This document shows, one piece after another, positions 9,268-14,393 of a stretch of 14,393 bases of DNA. This DNA comes from RGIG3009 sp045601465 (lineage in GTDB: Bacteria > Bacillota > Clostridia > Oscillospirales > Acutalibacteraceae). Each line of letters starts with the position of its first letter. Positions within the stretch are counted from its first letter, which is position 1. Location: NCBI GenBank assembly GCA_045601465.1, contig JAZRZU010000017.1, positions 1 through 14,393 of the forward strand. The letters run 5' to 3'. Both the position numbers and the translations under genes were made by a program. The notes under the pieces are model-generated. The model saw nothing but the letters and a program-made list of their open reading frames with translations, did not search any database and was not told the origin of the DNA.

Positions 9268-10308
9268 TTAAATGATGGTGATTTTTTCATCACTTTTCAC
9301 AATTTTGCCAATGACGTACGGTTCTTCGCCATTGTCTTTTAGGATGGCTAATGCCACATCCACATCCTCAGGTGCAACGACAATGCTCATACCGACACCC
9401 ATGTTAAAGGTGTTGAACATATCCCGTTCATCAATCCCACCGGTTTTGGCTAACAAATCAAAGATGGGCAACACTTTGACGCTATCACGGACAATTTCCG
9501 CACCAAGGCCATCGGGAATACTACGCGGAATATTTTCATAGAAGCCGCCACCCGTAATATGGGAAATGCCTTTCACCTTGACTTGCTCTAACAACGCCAA
9601 AATCGGTTTGACATAAATCTTAGTGGGAGTCAGCAAAGTTTCACCCAACGATTTTCCGCCAAGTGCGTCCAACGGAGAGGTCAGATCGCAATTTTCAACG
9701 TCAAACACTTTACGAACCAAAGAAAAACCGTTAGAATGCACACCGCTTGAAGGCAGAGCAATCACAACATCGCCTTCTTGCATTGTGTTGTTATCCAGAA
9801 TTTTCTTTTTATCCACAATACCAACTGCAAAGCCGGCAAGATCATAGTCATTTTCCGGCATAAGACCAGGATGTTCAGCCGTTTCGCCGCCGATCAAAGC
9901 AGCGCCGGATTGCACGCAGCCTTCGGCTACGCCTTTTACGATATCCGCAATTTTTTCGGGGACATTTTTGCCACAGGCAATGTAGTCAAGGAAAAACAAC
10001 GGTTTGGCGCCCACACAAATAATGTCATTGACACACATGGCAACCGCATCAATACCAATCGTATCGTGCTTGTCCAATAACATGGCAATTTTTACTTTGG
10101 TACCGCAGCCATCCGTACCGCTGACAAGAACCGGTTCTTCCATACCGGTAGGTAAACCAAAGCAACCACCAAACCCGCCAACATCATCCAGGCATCCTTC
10201 GTTACGGGTTCTGGCAATATGCTTTTTCATCAGTTCAACAGCTTTGTATCCGGCGGTAATATCCACACCGGCCGCTGCGTAGGAATCCGACTTTGAGATG
10301 TTCATCAT
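9268..10308 (-). CDS. purM: PurM, phosphoribosylformylglycinamidine cyclo-ligase (AIR synthetase)
   Basis: Closes FGAM to AIR with ATP. The 346-residue product has the family features in order: SDSYAAAGVDITAGYKAVELMK at the N-terminus, DGCGTKVKIAMLLDKHDTIGID, MCVNDIICVGAKPLFFLDYIA, ALIGGETAEHPGLMPENDYDLAGFAVGIV, PSSGVHSNGFSLVRKV, ISHITGGGFYENIPRSIPDG and MFNTFNMGVGM. The length agrees with E. coli PurM (about 345). Two adjacent ATG codons (10308 and 10305) are possible. I chose the first, 6 bases after AAAGGA, and it follows the purF stop after two bases. A longer frame starting 11 codons earlier overlaps purF and carries no family sequence. The stop overlaps the purN ribosome binding site. 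Confidence 0.96.
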   Translation of the reverse strand: MMNISKSDSYAAAGVDITAGYKAVELMKKHIARTRNEGCLDDVGGFGGCFGLPTGMEEPVLVSGTDGCGTKVKIAMLLDKHDTIGIDAVAMCVNDIICVGAKPLFFLDYIACGKNVPEKIADIVKGVAEGCVQSGAALIGGETAEHPGLMPENDYDLAGFAVGIVDKKKILDNNTMQEGDVVIALPSSGVHSNGFSLVRKVFDVENCDLTSPLDALGGKSLGETLLTPTKIYVKPILALLEQVKVKGISHITGGGFYENIPRSIPDGLGAEIVRDSVKVLPIFDLLAKTGGIDERDMFNTFNMGVGMSIVVAPEDVDVALAILKDNGEEPYVIGKIVKSDEKITII

Positions 10309-10310
10309 GA

Positions 10311-11732
10311 TTATTCCTTTCCGTTCCAGCAATAGGTACACAGTTCACATTCCGGCAAACCAATTGCGTTGATTATATTTTCTAGTGATTGGAATTCAAG
10401 AGAAGCAAAGTTAAAACGATCGCACAGTGCTTTACGTAACTTCTTACCACGCTCGGTAGTACTGTCTCCGTATTCATCTAAGAAGTTTAATCCTTCTTCC
10501 CCTTCCAGCTCGACAATAATGCGACGAGCGATAAGGTCCATGTCCGAAGTTGAACGGGAGAAATTTAGATATTTACACCCATACAAAATCGGCGGGCACG
10601 CAGAGCGCATATGCACCTCTTTTGCACCGTTTTCATACAAGAACTCCACCGTTTCCTTGATTTGCGTACCACGTACAATGGAGTCATCCACAAACAGCAA
10701 CCGTTGGTCCGTAATCAAATCATGAACCGGGATCTGCTTCATTTTCGCAACCCTATCCCGTTCCGCTTGACGAGAGGACATAAAACTACGGGACCACGTG
10801 GGGGTATACTTGATAAAAGCACGGGCATAGTGATTTCCGGTAGTGTTGGCATATCCGATGGCATGTGGGATACCGCTATCCGGCATACCGCACACATAGT
10901 CGATTTCACCTACATTGTCGTTTCGTTTATCGTTTTCAGCCAGCAAAGCGCCGTTTCGATACCGCATCGCCTCTACATTGATCCCCTCATAGGAGGCGGT
11001 AGAGTAGCCGTAATACGACCATAAGAAAGAACAAACACGCTTTTTCTTACCGGGTTCTTTCAGCACCGTCATAGTGGACGGGGTCAGTTCAACAATTTCG
11101 CCGGGACCAAGTTCACGCACAATTTCGAAATCCAACTTTGTCGCCGCAAAAGACTCAAAGGTAACACAATAGCCATTCTCGTTTTTCCCGACCAAAATCG
11201 GTAAACGGCCAACCTTGTCCCGTGCTGCGATAATACTGCCGGAATTCGTGAGAATAACGATGGTGGTGGTACCGTCAATCACTTCTTGTGCAAAGCGGAT
11301 GCCTTCCACAAAAGAATCTTTTAAGCTGATAAGAGAGGCTAATAATTCGGTGGAGTTTACACGGCCTCCTGTCATGGCATCAAAATGGTCATCTCGTTGT
11401 ACGTGTTGCTCAATCAACTCATCGGCATTATTGATAATACCGGTGGTGCAGATTGCAAAGGTACCGAGTTTTGAACGAATCAACAGTGGTTGAGGGTCAC
11501 TGTCGCTGATACAACCGATGGCGGCTGTACCTTGCATTTCGTCCAGCACGTGTTCGAACTTGGTTCGAAAGGGTGAGTTTTCAATGTTGTGAATTTGCCG
11601 CTGCAATCCGATTTCGGTATTATAGGCCGCCAATCCGGCTCGACGTGTACCGAGATGTGAATGATAGTCCACACCAAAGTACACGTCCAATAAACATTCA
11701 TTGGTTGAGGTGATTCCGAAAAATCCTCCCAT
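10311..11732 (-). CDS. purF: PurF-like amidophosphoribosyltransferase lacking the glutaminase nucleophile
   Basis: PurF makes 5-phosphoribosylamine from PRPP, normally using ammonia released from glutamine by an N-terminal Ntn-hydrolase domain whose nucleophile is Cys1. This 473-residue protein keeps the overall two-domain layout. The N-terminal domain (about 1-225) has the fold pattern, but it starts MGGFFGITS instead of MCGxxGI. The RGQE-type motif of normal PurF reads GTRRAGLAA, the GHVRYxTAG motif reads GCISDSDPQP, and HNGN reads TTGIINN. The phosphoribosyltransferase domain retains LLFVDDSIVRGTQ (345-357) and GMPDSGIPHAIGYA. Cys234, Cys386, Cys462 and Cys465 line up with the four [4Fe-4S] ligands of B. 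subtilis PurF. It therefore probably binds PRPP and a cluster but cannot hydrolyse glutamine by the usual route. It may use free ammonia, or a canonical PurF may exist elsewhere. Its place between purC and purM supports a purine role. I recall similar MGGFFG proteins in other Clostridia, but could not check this. Confidence 0.88.
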   Translation of the reverse strand: MGGFFGITSTNECLLDVYFGVDYHSHLGTRRAGLAAYNTEIGLQRQIHNIENSPFRTKFEHVLDEMQGTAAIGCISDSDPQPLLIRSKLGTFAICTTGIINNADELIEQHVQRDDHFDAMTGGRVNSTELLASLISLKDSFVEGIRFAQEVIDGTTTIVILTNSGSIIAARDKVGRLPILVGKNENGYCVTFESFAATKLDFEIVRELGPGEIVELTPSTMTVLKEPGKKKRVCSFLWSYYGYSTASYEGINVEAMRYRNGALLAENDKRNDNVGEIDYVCGMPDSGIPHAIGYANTTGNHYARAFIKYTPTWSRSFMSSRQAERDRVAKMKQIPVHDLITDQRLLFVDDSIVRGTQIKETVEFLYENGAKEVHMRSACPPILYGCKYLNFSRSTSDMDLIARRIIVELEGEEGLNFLDEYGDSTTERGKKLRKALCDRFNFASLEFQSLENIINAIGLPECELCTYCWNGKE

Positions 11733-11737
11733 AGTGT

Positions 11738-11744
11738 CCTCCTT
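11738..11744 (-). promoter_or_regulatory. Strong ribosome binding site fixing the purF start
   Basis: AAGGAGG on the minus strand is 5 bases before the ATG at 11732-11730. It matters because it fixes the N-terminus as Met-Gly-Gly and leaves no room for a start that would expose an N-terminal cysteine. Confidence 0.85.
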
Positions 11745-11757
11745 AATAAGACGATAG

Positions 11758-11792
11758 AAAACCCAAATACGCCCCGTATAGGACGTATCTGG
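11758..11792 (-). terminator. Hairpin with short U run between purC and purF
   Basis: On the minus strand CCAGATACG (11792-11784) pairs with CGTATTTGG (11771-11763) over nine pairs with one G-T wobble. Three further inner pairs (TCC with GGG) leave a six-base loop. GTTTTC follows at once, so the element resembles a weak intrinsic terminator inside the operon, or an RNA processing or stabilising hairpin. Only four U residues follow, so read-through to purF is likely. It is the only sizeable structured spacer between operon genes. I cannot tell partial termination from a stability element by eye. Confidence 0.45.
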
Positions 11793-11800
11793 AGAAAAGG

Positions 11801-12481
11801 TTAATTAAAGAACAGTTTCGAAAGCGTCATCGGATCGATATACTCTCCGTTTTTGTATACACGCATATTGCCGGAGGCGATTTCATCGATCAACATAACA
11901 TTACCGTCGGCGTCATAACCGAACTCAAATTTAATATCATAAAGAACCAAGCCTTTTTCTTTCAGGTCATCAGCGACAATTTGGGTAATTTTCTGCGTCA
12001 TGGCTTTCATATCGTCATACTGTTCAGACGTCATAACACCCAAATCCACTAAACCGTCTTTGGTGATCAGCGGATCGCCTTTTTCGTCGTTTTTCAGCGT
12101 CATTTCCACATAAGCAGGCAGATCGGCGCCTTCTTCAATGTAATCGCTGTAACGACGATAGAAGCTACCGACCGCCTTATGACGGCAAATAACTTCAAGG
12201 CCTTTACCGAACACTTTTGCCGGTAAAACTTCCATGGTGGTATCTTCGAGCGATGCATCAACATAGTGAGTTTTGATGCCGGCTGCGTTGACTTTTTCGA
12301 AGAAATAGATGGACATACGCAGGTTGACATCGCCCACACCGTCAATCGTCAGACCCACAGCATTTTCGCCGGGATCAAAAACGCCGTCTTTACCGGTACA
12401 ATCATCTTTGAATTTCAAAAGATAGTTTCCGTTATCCAGCGCAAATACATCTTTGGTTTTTCCGACATAGACCTGTTTCAT
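11801..12481 (-). CDS. purC: PurC, SAICAR synthetase, short clostridial-type variant
   Basis: Phosphoribosylaminoimidazole-succinocarboxamide synthase joins CAIR and aspartate using ATP. The 226-residue protein starts MKQVYVGKTKDVFAL, the usual N-terminal ATP-binding hairpin (the GKTK segment equals GKAK/GKVR elsewhere). It then has YFFEKVNAAGIKTHYV, VICRHKAVGSFYRRY (equivalent of VRNRAAGSLVKR), EMTLKNDEKGDPLIT (FLKNDAMHDPMV in E. coli), LVLYDIKFEFGYD and the metal-site region VMLIDEIASGN (about 196-205). The final segment, GNMRVYKNGEYIDPMTLSKLFFN, replaces the DEFSPDGSRLW part and the C-terminal helix of the E. coli enzyme (237 residues), so this is a divergent subgroup. The start has a weak AAGGGG ribosome binding site about 8 bases upstream. 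The stop is followed by a hairpin before purF. Confidence 0.92.
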   Translation of the reverse strand: MKQVYVGKTKDVFALDNGNYLLKFKDDCTGKDGVFDPGENAVGLTIDGVGDVNLRMSIYFFEKVNAAGIKTHYVDASLEDTTMEVLPAKVFGKGLEVICRHKAVGSFYRRYSDYIEEGADLPAYVEMTLKNDEKGDPLITKDGLVDLGVMTSEQYDDMKAMTQKITQIVADDLKEKGLVLYDIKFEFGYDADGNVMLIDEIASGNMRVYKNGEYIDPMTLSKLFFN

Positions 12482-12524
12482 AATAAAAGCCCCTTTTTAT
12501 AATAATTTTTATAAATCACTTACA

Positions 12525-13013
12525 TTACAGCGATGCCGCAATCGTAGCATCTTTTTCCAAAACTTTTTTTGCGTCATTTGCACGTTTTGCATTGAGTTGC
12601 TCTGCTAACGTAGCATCCTCAACCGCCAAAATCTGCGCCGCCAACAAAGCGGCATTGGCACCGCCGCCGATTGCTACGGTTGCTACCGGAATACCGGTCG
12701 GCATCTGTACGGTAGAAAGCAAAGCGTCCATGCCATCCAACACGGAGGATTTACACGGTACGCCAATGACCGGCAAGGTCGTGTTTGCAGCAACGGCACC
12801 CGCAAGATGCGCCGCCATTCCGGCAAAACAGATTAAAGCGCCAAAGCCGTTATCACGAGCAGATACGGTAAAATCCCGTGCCTCTACCGGTGTGCGGTGT
12901 GCGGAATAGATATGTGCTTCATACGGGATTTTCAGTTCTTTGAGTACCGAAATAGCTTTTTCGACAACCGGCAAATCACTGTCACTACCCATGATGAGTC
13001 CGACTTTTTTCAC
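12525..13013 (-). CDS. purE: PurE, N5-carboxyaminoimidazole ribonucleotide mutase (class I)
   Basis: Class I PurE converts N5-CAIR to CAIR in purine synthesis. The 162-residue product has the phosphate-binding loop MGSDSDLPV (residues 8-16), the SAHRTP motif with the catalytic histidine at about residue 39, a FAGMAAHLAGAVAANT segment, VIGVPCKSS and IGGGANAALLAAQIL. Length and motifs match bacterial class I enzymes (about 160-170 residues). Class II AIR carboxylases such as the Treponema enzyme instead carry SAHKT and AGRSNALSG. Class I enzymes depend on PurK to make N5-CAIR with ATP and bicarbonate, and no purK lies in this window. It is the first gene after the riboswitch, so termination control acts before it. 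It starts with GTG. The gap to purC is 43 bases and holds little beyond an A/T-rich stretch and the purC ribosome binding site. Confidence 0.96.
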   Translation of the reverse strand: MKKVGLIMGSDSDLPVVEKAISVLKELKIPYEAHIYSAHRTPVEARDFTVSARDNGFGALICFAGMAAHLAGAVAANTTLPVIGVPCKSSVLDGMDALLSTVQMPTGIPVATVAIGGGANAALLAAQILAVEDATLAEQLNAKRANDAKKVLEKDATIAASL

Positions 13014-13022
13014 GATAAATCA

Positions 13023-13028
13023 CTCCTT
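13023..13028 (-). promoter_or_regulatory. Ribosome binding site that sets the GTG start of purE
   Basis: AAGGAG on the minus strand is 9 bases before the GTG at 13013-13011, the only start that gives the complete N-terminal strand KKVGLIMGSDSD of PurE. It follows the riboswitch terminator and its U tract. Confidence 0.75.
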
Positions 13029-13035
13029 AAAAATT

Positions 13036-13080
13036 AAAAAGGGCACAACAAGCTTACCACAAAAATAAGCTCGCGTGCCC
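13036..13080 (-). terminator. Intrinsic terminator of the ZTP riboswitch expression platform
   Basis: On the minus strand GGGCAC (13080-13075) pairs with GUGCCC (13046-13041), and AGCUUA pairs with UAAGCU further in, making a long hairpin followed directly by five U residues (13040-13036). The 5' GGGC of this hairpin is the same GGGC that closes P3 of the aptamer, so the two structures exclude each other. Ligand-stabilised P3 should prevent the terminator, giving an ON switch. The purE ribosome binding site lies just downstream and is outside the hairpin, so control is probably by transcription. Confidence 0.88.
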
Positions 13081-13162
13081 AGACGGTCGGCAGACAAAAA
13101 CAGCGCCATACATCCTTTGTTCCTCTGTGGTTCTCCACACTATCCGTCAGTTGCAAAGAATG
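13077..13162 (-). ncRNA. ZTP riboswitch aptamer (pfl motif) in the purE leader
   Basis: The leader folds into the known ZTP (pfl) architecture. P1 pairs CAUUCUUUG (13162-13154) with CAAAGGAUG (13119-13111), nine pairs with one G-U. The conserved CUGACGG segment follows P1. P2 is UGUGG (13139-13135) with CCACA (13130-13126). After a linker comes the signature GCCGACCGUCUGGGCA, in which GCC (13091-13089) pairs with GGC (13079-13077) as P3. The pseudoknot GACGG (13148-13144) with CCGUC (13086-13082) is perfectly complementary. The family binds the purine intermediate ZMP/ZTP, which accumulates when 10-formyl-tetrahydrofolate is short, and usually turns expression on. Placement before a pur operon ending in fhs fits. 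The assignment is made by eye; a covariance model search (Rfam ZTP/pfl) would confirm it. Confidence 0.93.
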
Positions 13163-13179
13163 CTTATTTTTACTCGCAA

Positions 13180-13208
13180 AGTATACCATAATCCACGATT
13201 TCTGTCAA
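13180..13208 (-). promoter_or_regulatory. Sigma-A type promoter of the purine operon
   Basis: On the minus strand a perfect -35 TTGACA (13208-13203) is followed after 17 bases by TATACT (13185-13180), preceded by TGG as an extended -10 (TGnTATACT). The expected start of transcription is near 13173. That leaves a leader of about 160 bases before the purE GTG, which holds the riboswitch and terminator. The promoter starts about 30 bases after the pyrB stop. I saw no PurR box-like sequence next to it. Confidence 0.88.
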
Positions 13209-13237
13209 GGTGAGTCGGTCGTTTTTTGACAAGATTT

Positions 13238-14308
13238 TTACTTTTCCGCAAGAGCTTCGCAGTAGACGCAACGATACGTCCCGTGCTCTTGGTCCACGCA
13301 CTTAAACAGGTGGACGACCTCTTGCTCAACAGCTGTGATGCACCTGGGATTTCGGCAAACAAATTCATCCGTCACATTTGCAAAAGCCTCATGTTCTCCA
13401 TCCGCTTCCGACAACAATTTCAGTATGAGCGCCATGCGCATATATTTGCCGTTCAAAACCTGCTTAAAATAGCAAGCACGAGGATCGGCATCCACCGCAA
13501 CACTGATCTCATTCACACGCGGCAACGGATGCAACACACACATTTCGGAAGGTGCTCTTTCCATCAACTCGGTCGTAAGGATGTACTTATCTTTTAAGCG
13601 ATTATACTGTTCAATATCGTCAAATCGTTCACGTTGAATACGTGTCATATACAAAATATCCAAATCCTGGATTGCGGTTTCCAACGATTCGGTTTCGGTA
13701 TAGGAAAGGGTATTCATATAGGCAGATTTAACGTAATCCGGTAACCGCAGTTCATCAGGCGAAATCAGAACAAATCGTATTCCGGAATAACGAGATAACG
13801 CCGCTATCAGTGAATGAACCGTTCTGCCATATTTTAAGTCGCCGCAAAAGCCAACGGTCAAGCCGTTGAATGTTCCTTTTTCACGGTAAATCGTCAACAG
13901 ATCCGCCAATGTTTGGGTGGGGTGGCAGTGACCACCATCCCCGGCGTTGATAACCGGAATAGACGCATGGCGAGATGCCGCAAACGGCGCTCCCTCAAAC
14001 GGGTGGCGCATTGCCATGATATCTGCATAACAGCTGATGACCTTAGCGGTATCCGCAATACTTTCCCCTTTTGTGGCAGAACTGCTGCCCGCATCCGAGA
14101 AGCCGATAACGTTGCCGCCGAGTTCCATCATAGCCGCTTCAAAGCTTAAACGAGTTCTGGTAGAAGGCTCAAAAAATAAGGTGGCAAGCTTTTTACCTTT
14201 ACACTTTTTTGCGTATTTGTCGGGGTGTTCGATGATATCACAGGCGGTGTTTAACAATTCCTCTATCTCGTTAATGCTGAAATCTAATATATCAATTAAA
14301 CTCCGCAC
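13238..14308 (-). CDS. pyrB: Aspartate carbamoyltransferase with fused C-terminal PyrI-type zinc domain
   Basis: Catalyses carbamoyl phosphate + L-aspartate to N-carbamoyl-L-aspartate, the committed step of pyrimidine synthesis, in the cytoplasm. The product is 356 residues from a GTG start placed by its ribosome binding site. Family motifs visible in order are FEPSTRTRLSFE (carbamoyl phosphate loop), MRHPFEG, GDGGHCHPTQTLADL, GDLKYGRTVHSL, ILYMTRIQRERF and HPLPRVNEI. They resemble the E. coli PyrB type that works with PyrI. A normal catalytic chain is about 310 residues. Here the extra 45-50 residues contain Cys318, Cys323, Cys347 and Cys350, matching the spacing of the zinc ligands of E. 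coli PyrI (109, 114, 138, 141), and end in a CVYCE motif. The allosteric nucleotide-binding domain of PyrI is absent. The gene lies one base after an upstream frame and just before the purine operon promoter, so it probably ends a pyrimidine operon. The function is secure; the regulatory consequence of the fusion is inferred. Confidence 0.95.
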   Translation of the reverse strand: MRSLIDILDFSINEIEELLNTACDIIEHPDKYAKKCKGKKLATLFFEPSTRTRLSFEAAMMELGGNVIGFSDAGSSSATKGESIADTAKVISCYADIMAMRHPFEGAPFAASRHASIPVINAGDGGHCHPTQTLADLLTIYREKGTFNGLTVGFCGDLKYGRTVHSLIAALSRYSGIRFVLISPDELRLPDYVKSAYMNTLSYTETESLETAIQDLDILYMTRIQRERFDDIEQYNRLKDKYILTTELMERAPSEMCVLHPLPRVNEISVAVDADPRACYFKQVLNGKYMRMALILKLLSEADGEHEAFANVTDEFVCRNPRCITAVEQEVVHLFKCVDQEHGTYRCVYCEALAEK

Positions 14309-14309
14309 T

Positions 14310-14393
14310 TTATTTTCCCTCCGTAATCCAACTTTCGTCGGACGGATTGTTGCGGAAAGCAATAAGGCGCTTCACATCTTCCGGTTTAATATA
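14310..14393 (-). CDS. C-terminal end of an unidentified protein, cut by the window edge
   Basis: An open frame enters from the right edge and ends at a TAA (14312-14310), one base before the pyrB start. It encodes 27 residues, YIKPEDVKRLIAF followed by RNNPSDESWITEGK. The fragment is charged and hydrophilic, with no membrane segment or motif I recognise. The case for coding is that the frame stays open, that the ribosome binding site of pyrB lies inside its last codons, and that the one-base gap is typical of translationally coupled operon genes. It could be another pyrimidine or nucleotide gene, but the fragment is too short to say. No start is visible. Confidence 0.5.
   Translation of the reverse strand, partial: YIKPEDVKRLIAFRNNPSDESWITEGK
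14317..14322 (-). promoter_or_regulatory. Ribosome binding site that sets the GTG start of pyrB
   Basis: GGAGGG on the minus strand lies 8 bases before the GTG at 14308-14306. This spacing favours the GTG over an ATG 18 codons upstream, which would add a tail overlapping the preceding gene and has no homology to ATCases. Confidence 0.75.

Noticed and set aside
13014..13173. Guanine/adenine (xpt-type) or glycine riboswitch in the purE leader
   Set aside because: The leader lacks the three-way junction with paired loops of purine riboswitches and the glycine aptamer core; all conserved elements match the ZTP motif.
13203..13231. Inverted repeat TGTCAA / TTGACA flanking the -35 as a pyrB terminator or operator
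   Set aside because: Only six pairs with a 17-base loop and no following U run in the right place; one half is simply the -35 box. An operator cannot be excluded but nothing else supports it.
1..14393. Mobile elements, CRISPR arrays, tRNA or rRNA genes
   Set aside because: No direct repeats, terminal inverted repeats, spacer arrays or RNA gene signatures were seen; the window is densely packed with biosynthetic genes.

Overview
The window is an almost complete de novo purine biosynthesis operon, read entirely from the minus strand (right to left), preceded by an aspartate carbamoyltransferase gene for pyrimidine synthesis. The organism is most likely an anaerobic member of the Clostridia (Firmicutes/Bacillota), perhaps a gut Oscillospirales or Ruminococcaceae-like lineage. 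The reasons are strong AGGAGG-type ribosome binding sites, a single-chain PurL of about 1235 residues, formate-tetrahydrofolate ligase (fhs) inside a purine operon, a short divergent PurC, and replacement of the bifunctional PurH by two separate enzymes. The lineage is inferred from gene character, not from a database search.

Layout in the direction of transcription: the last 27 codons of an unidentified gene (14393-14310); pyrB with a C-terminal zinc domain (14308-13238); a 224-base intergenic region holding a near-consensus extended -10 promoter, a ZTP (pfl-type) riboswitch and an overlapping intrinsic terminator; then purE, purC, purF, purM, purN, a PurO-like IMP cyclohydrolase, a stand-alone AICAR transformylase, purD, purL and fhs (1704-28). 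From purF onward the genes are 1 to 14 bases apart, each with its own ribosome binding site. The only larger internal gaps are 43 bases (purE-purC) and 68 bases (purC-purF), the latter with a hairpin. No stretch over 300 bases lacks a gene.

How it fits together: PurF, PurD, PurN, PurL and PurM make AIR from PRPP. PurE and PurC carry it to SAICAR. PurB (not in the window) would release AICAR, which the stand-alone transformylase formylates and the PurO-like enzyme closes to IMP. PurN and the transformylase both use 10-formyl-tetrahydrofolate, which Fhs makes from formate. ZTP/ZMP, derived from AICAR, accumulates when formyl-folate runs short, so a ZTP-sensing ON switch in front of an operon ending in fhs is a coherent feedback circuit. 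PurK and PurB are not present here.

The most unusual points are: (1) the operon's PurF starts Met-Gly-Gly and lacks the N-terminal catalytic cysteine and the glutamine-binding motifs, while keeping the PRPP motif and the putative Fe-S cysteines; (2) PyrB carries a PyrI-type zinc domain with the spacing C-x4-C-x23-C-x2-C but no nucleotide-binding regulatory domain; (3) PurH is replaced by an archaeal-type cyclohydrolase plus a separate transformylase; (4) the riboswitch and terminator can be traced base by base.
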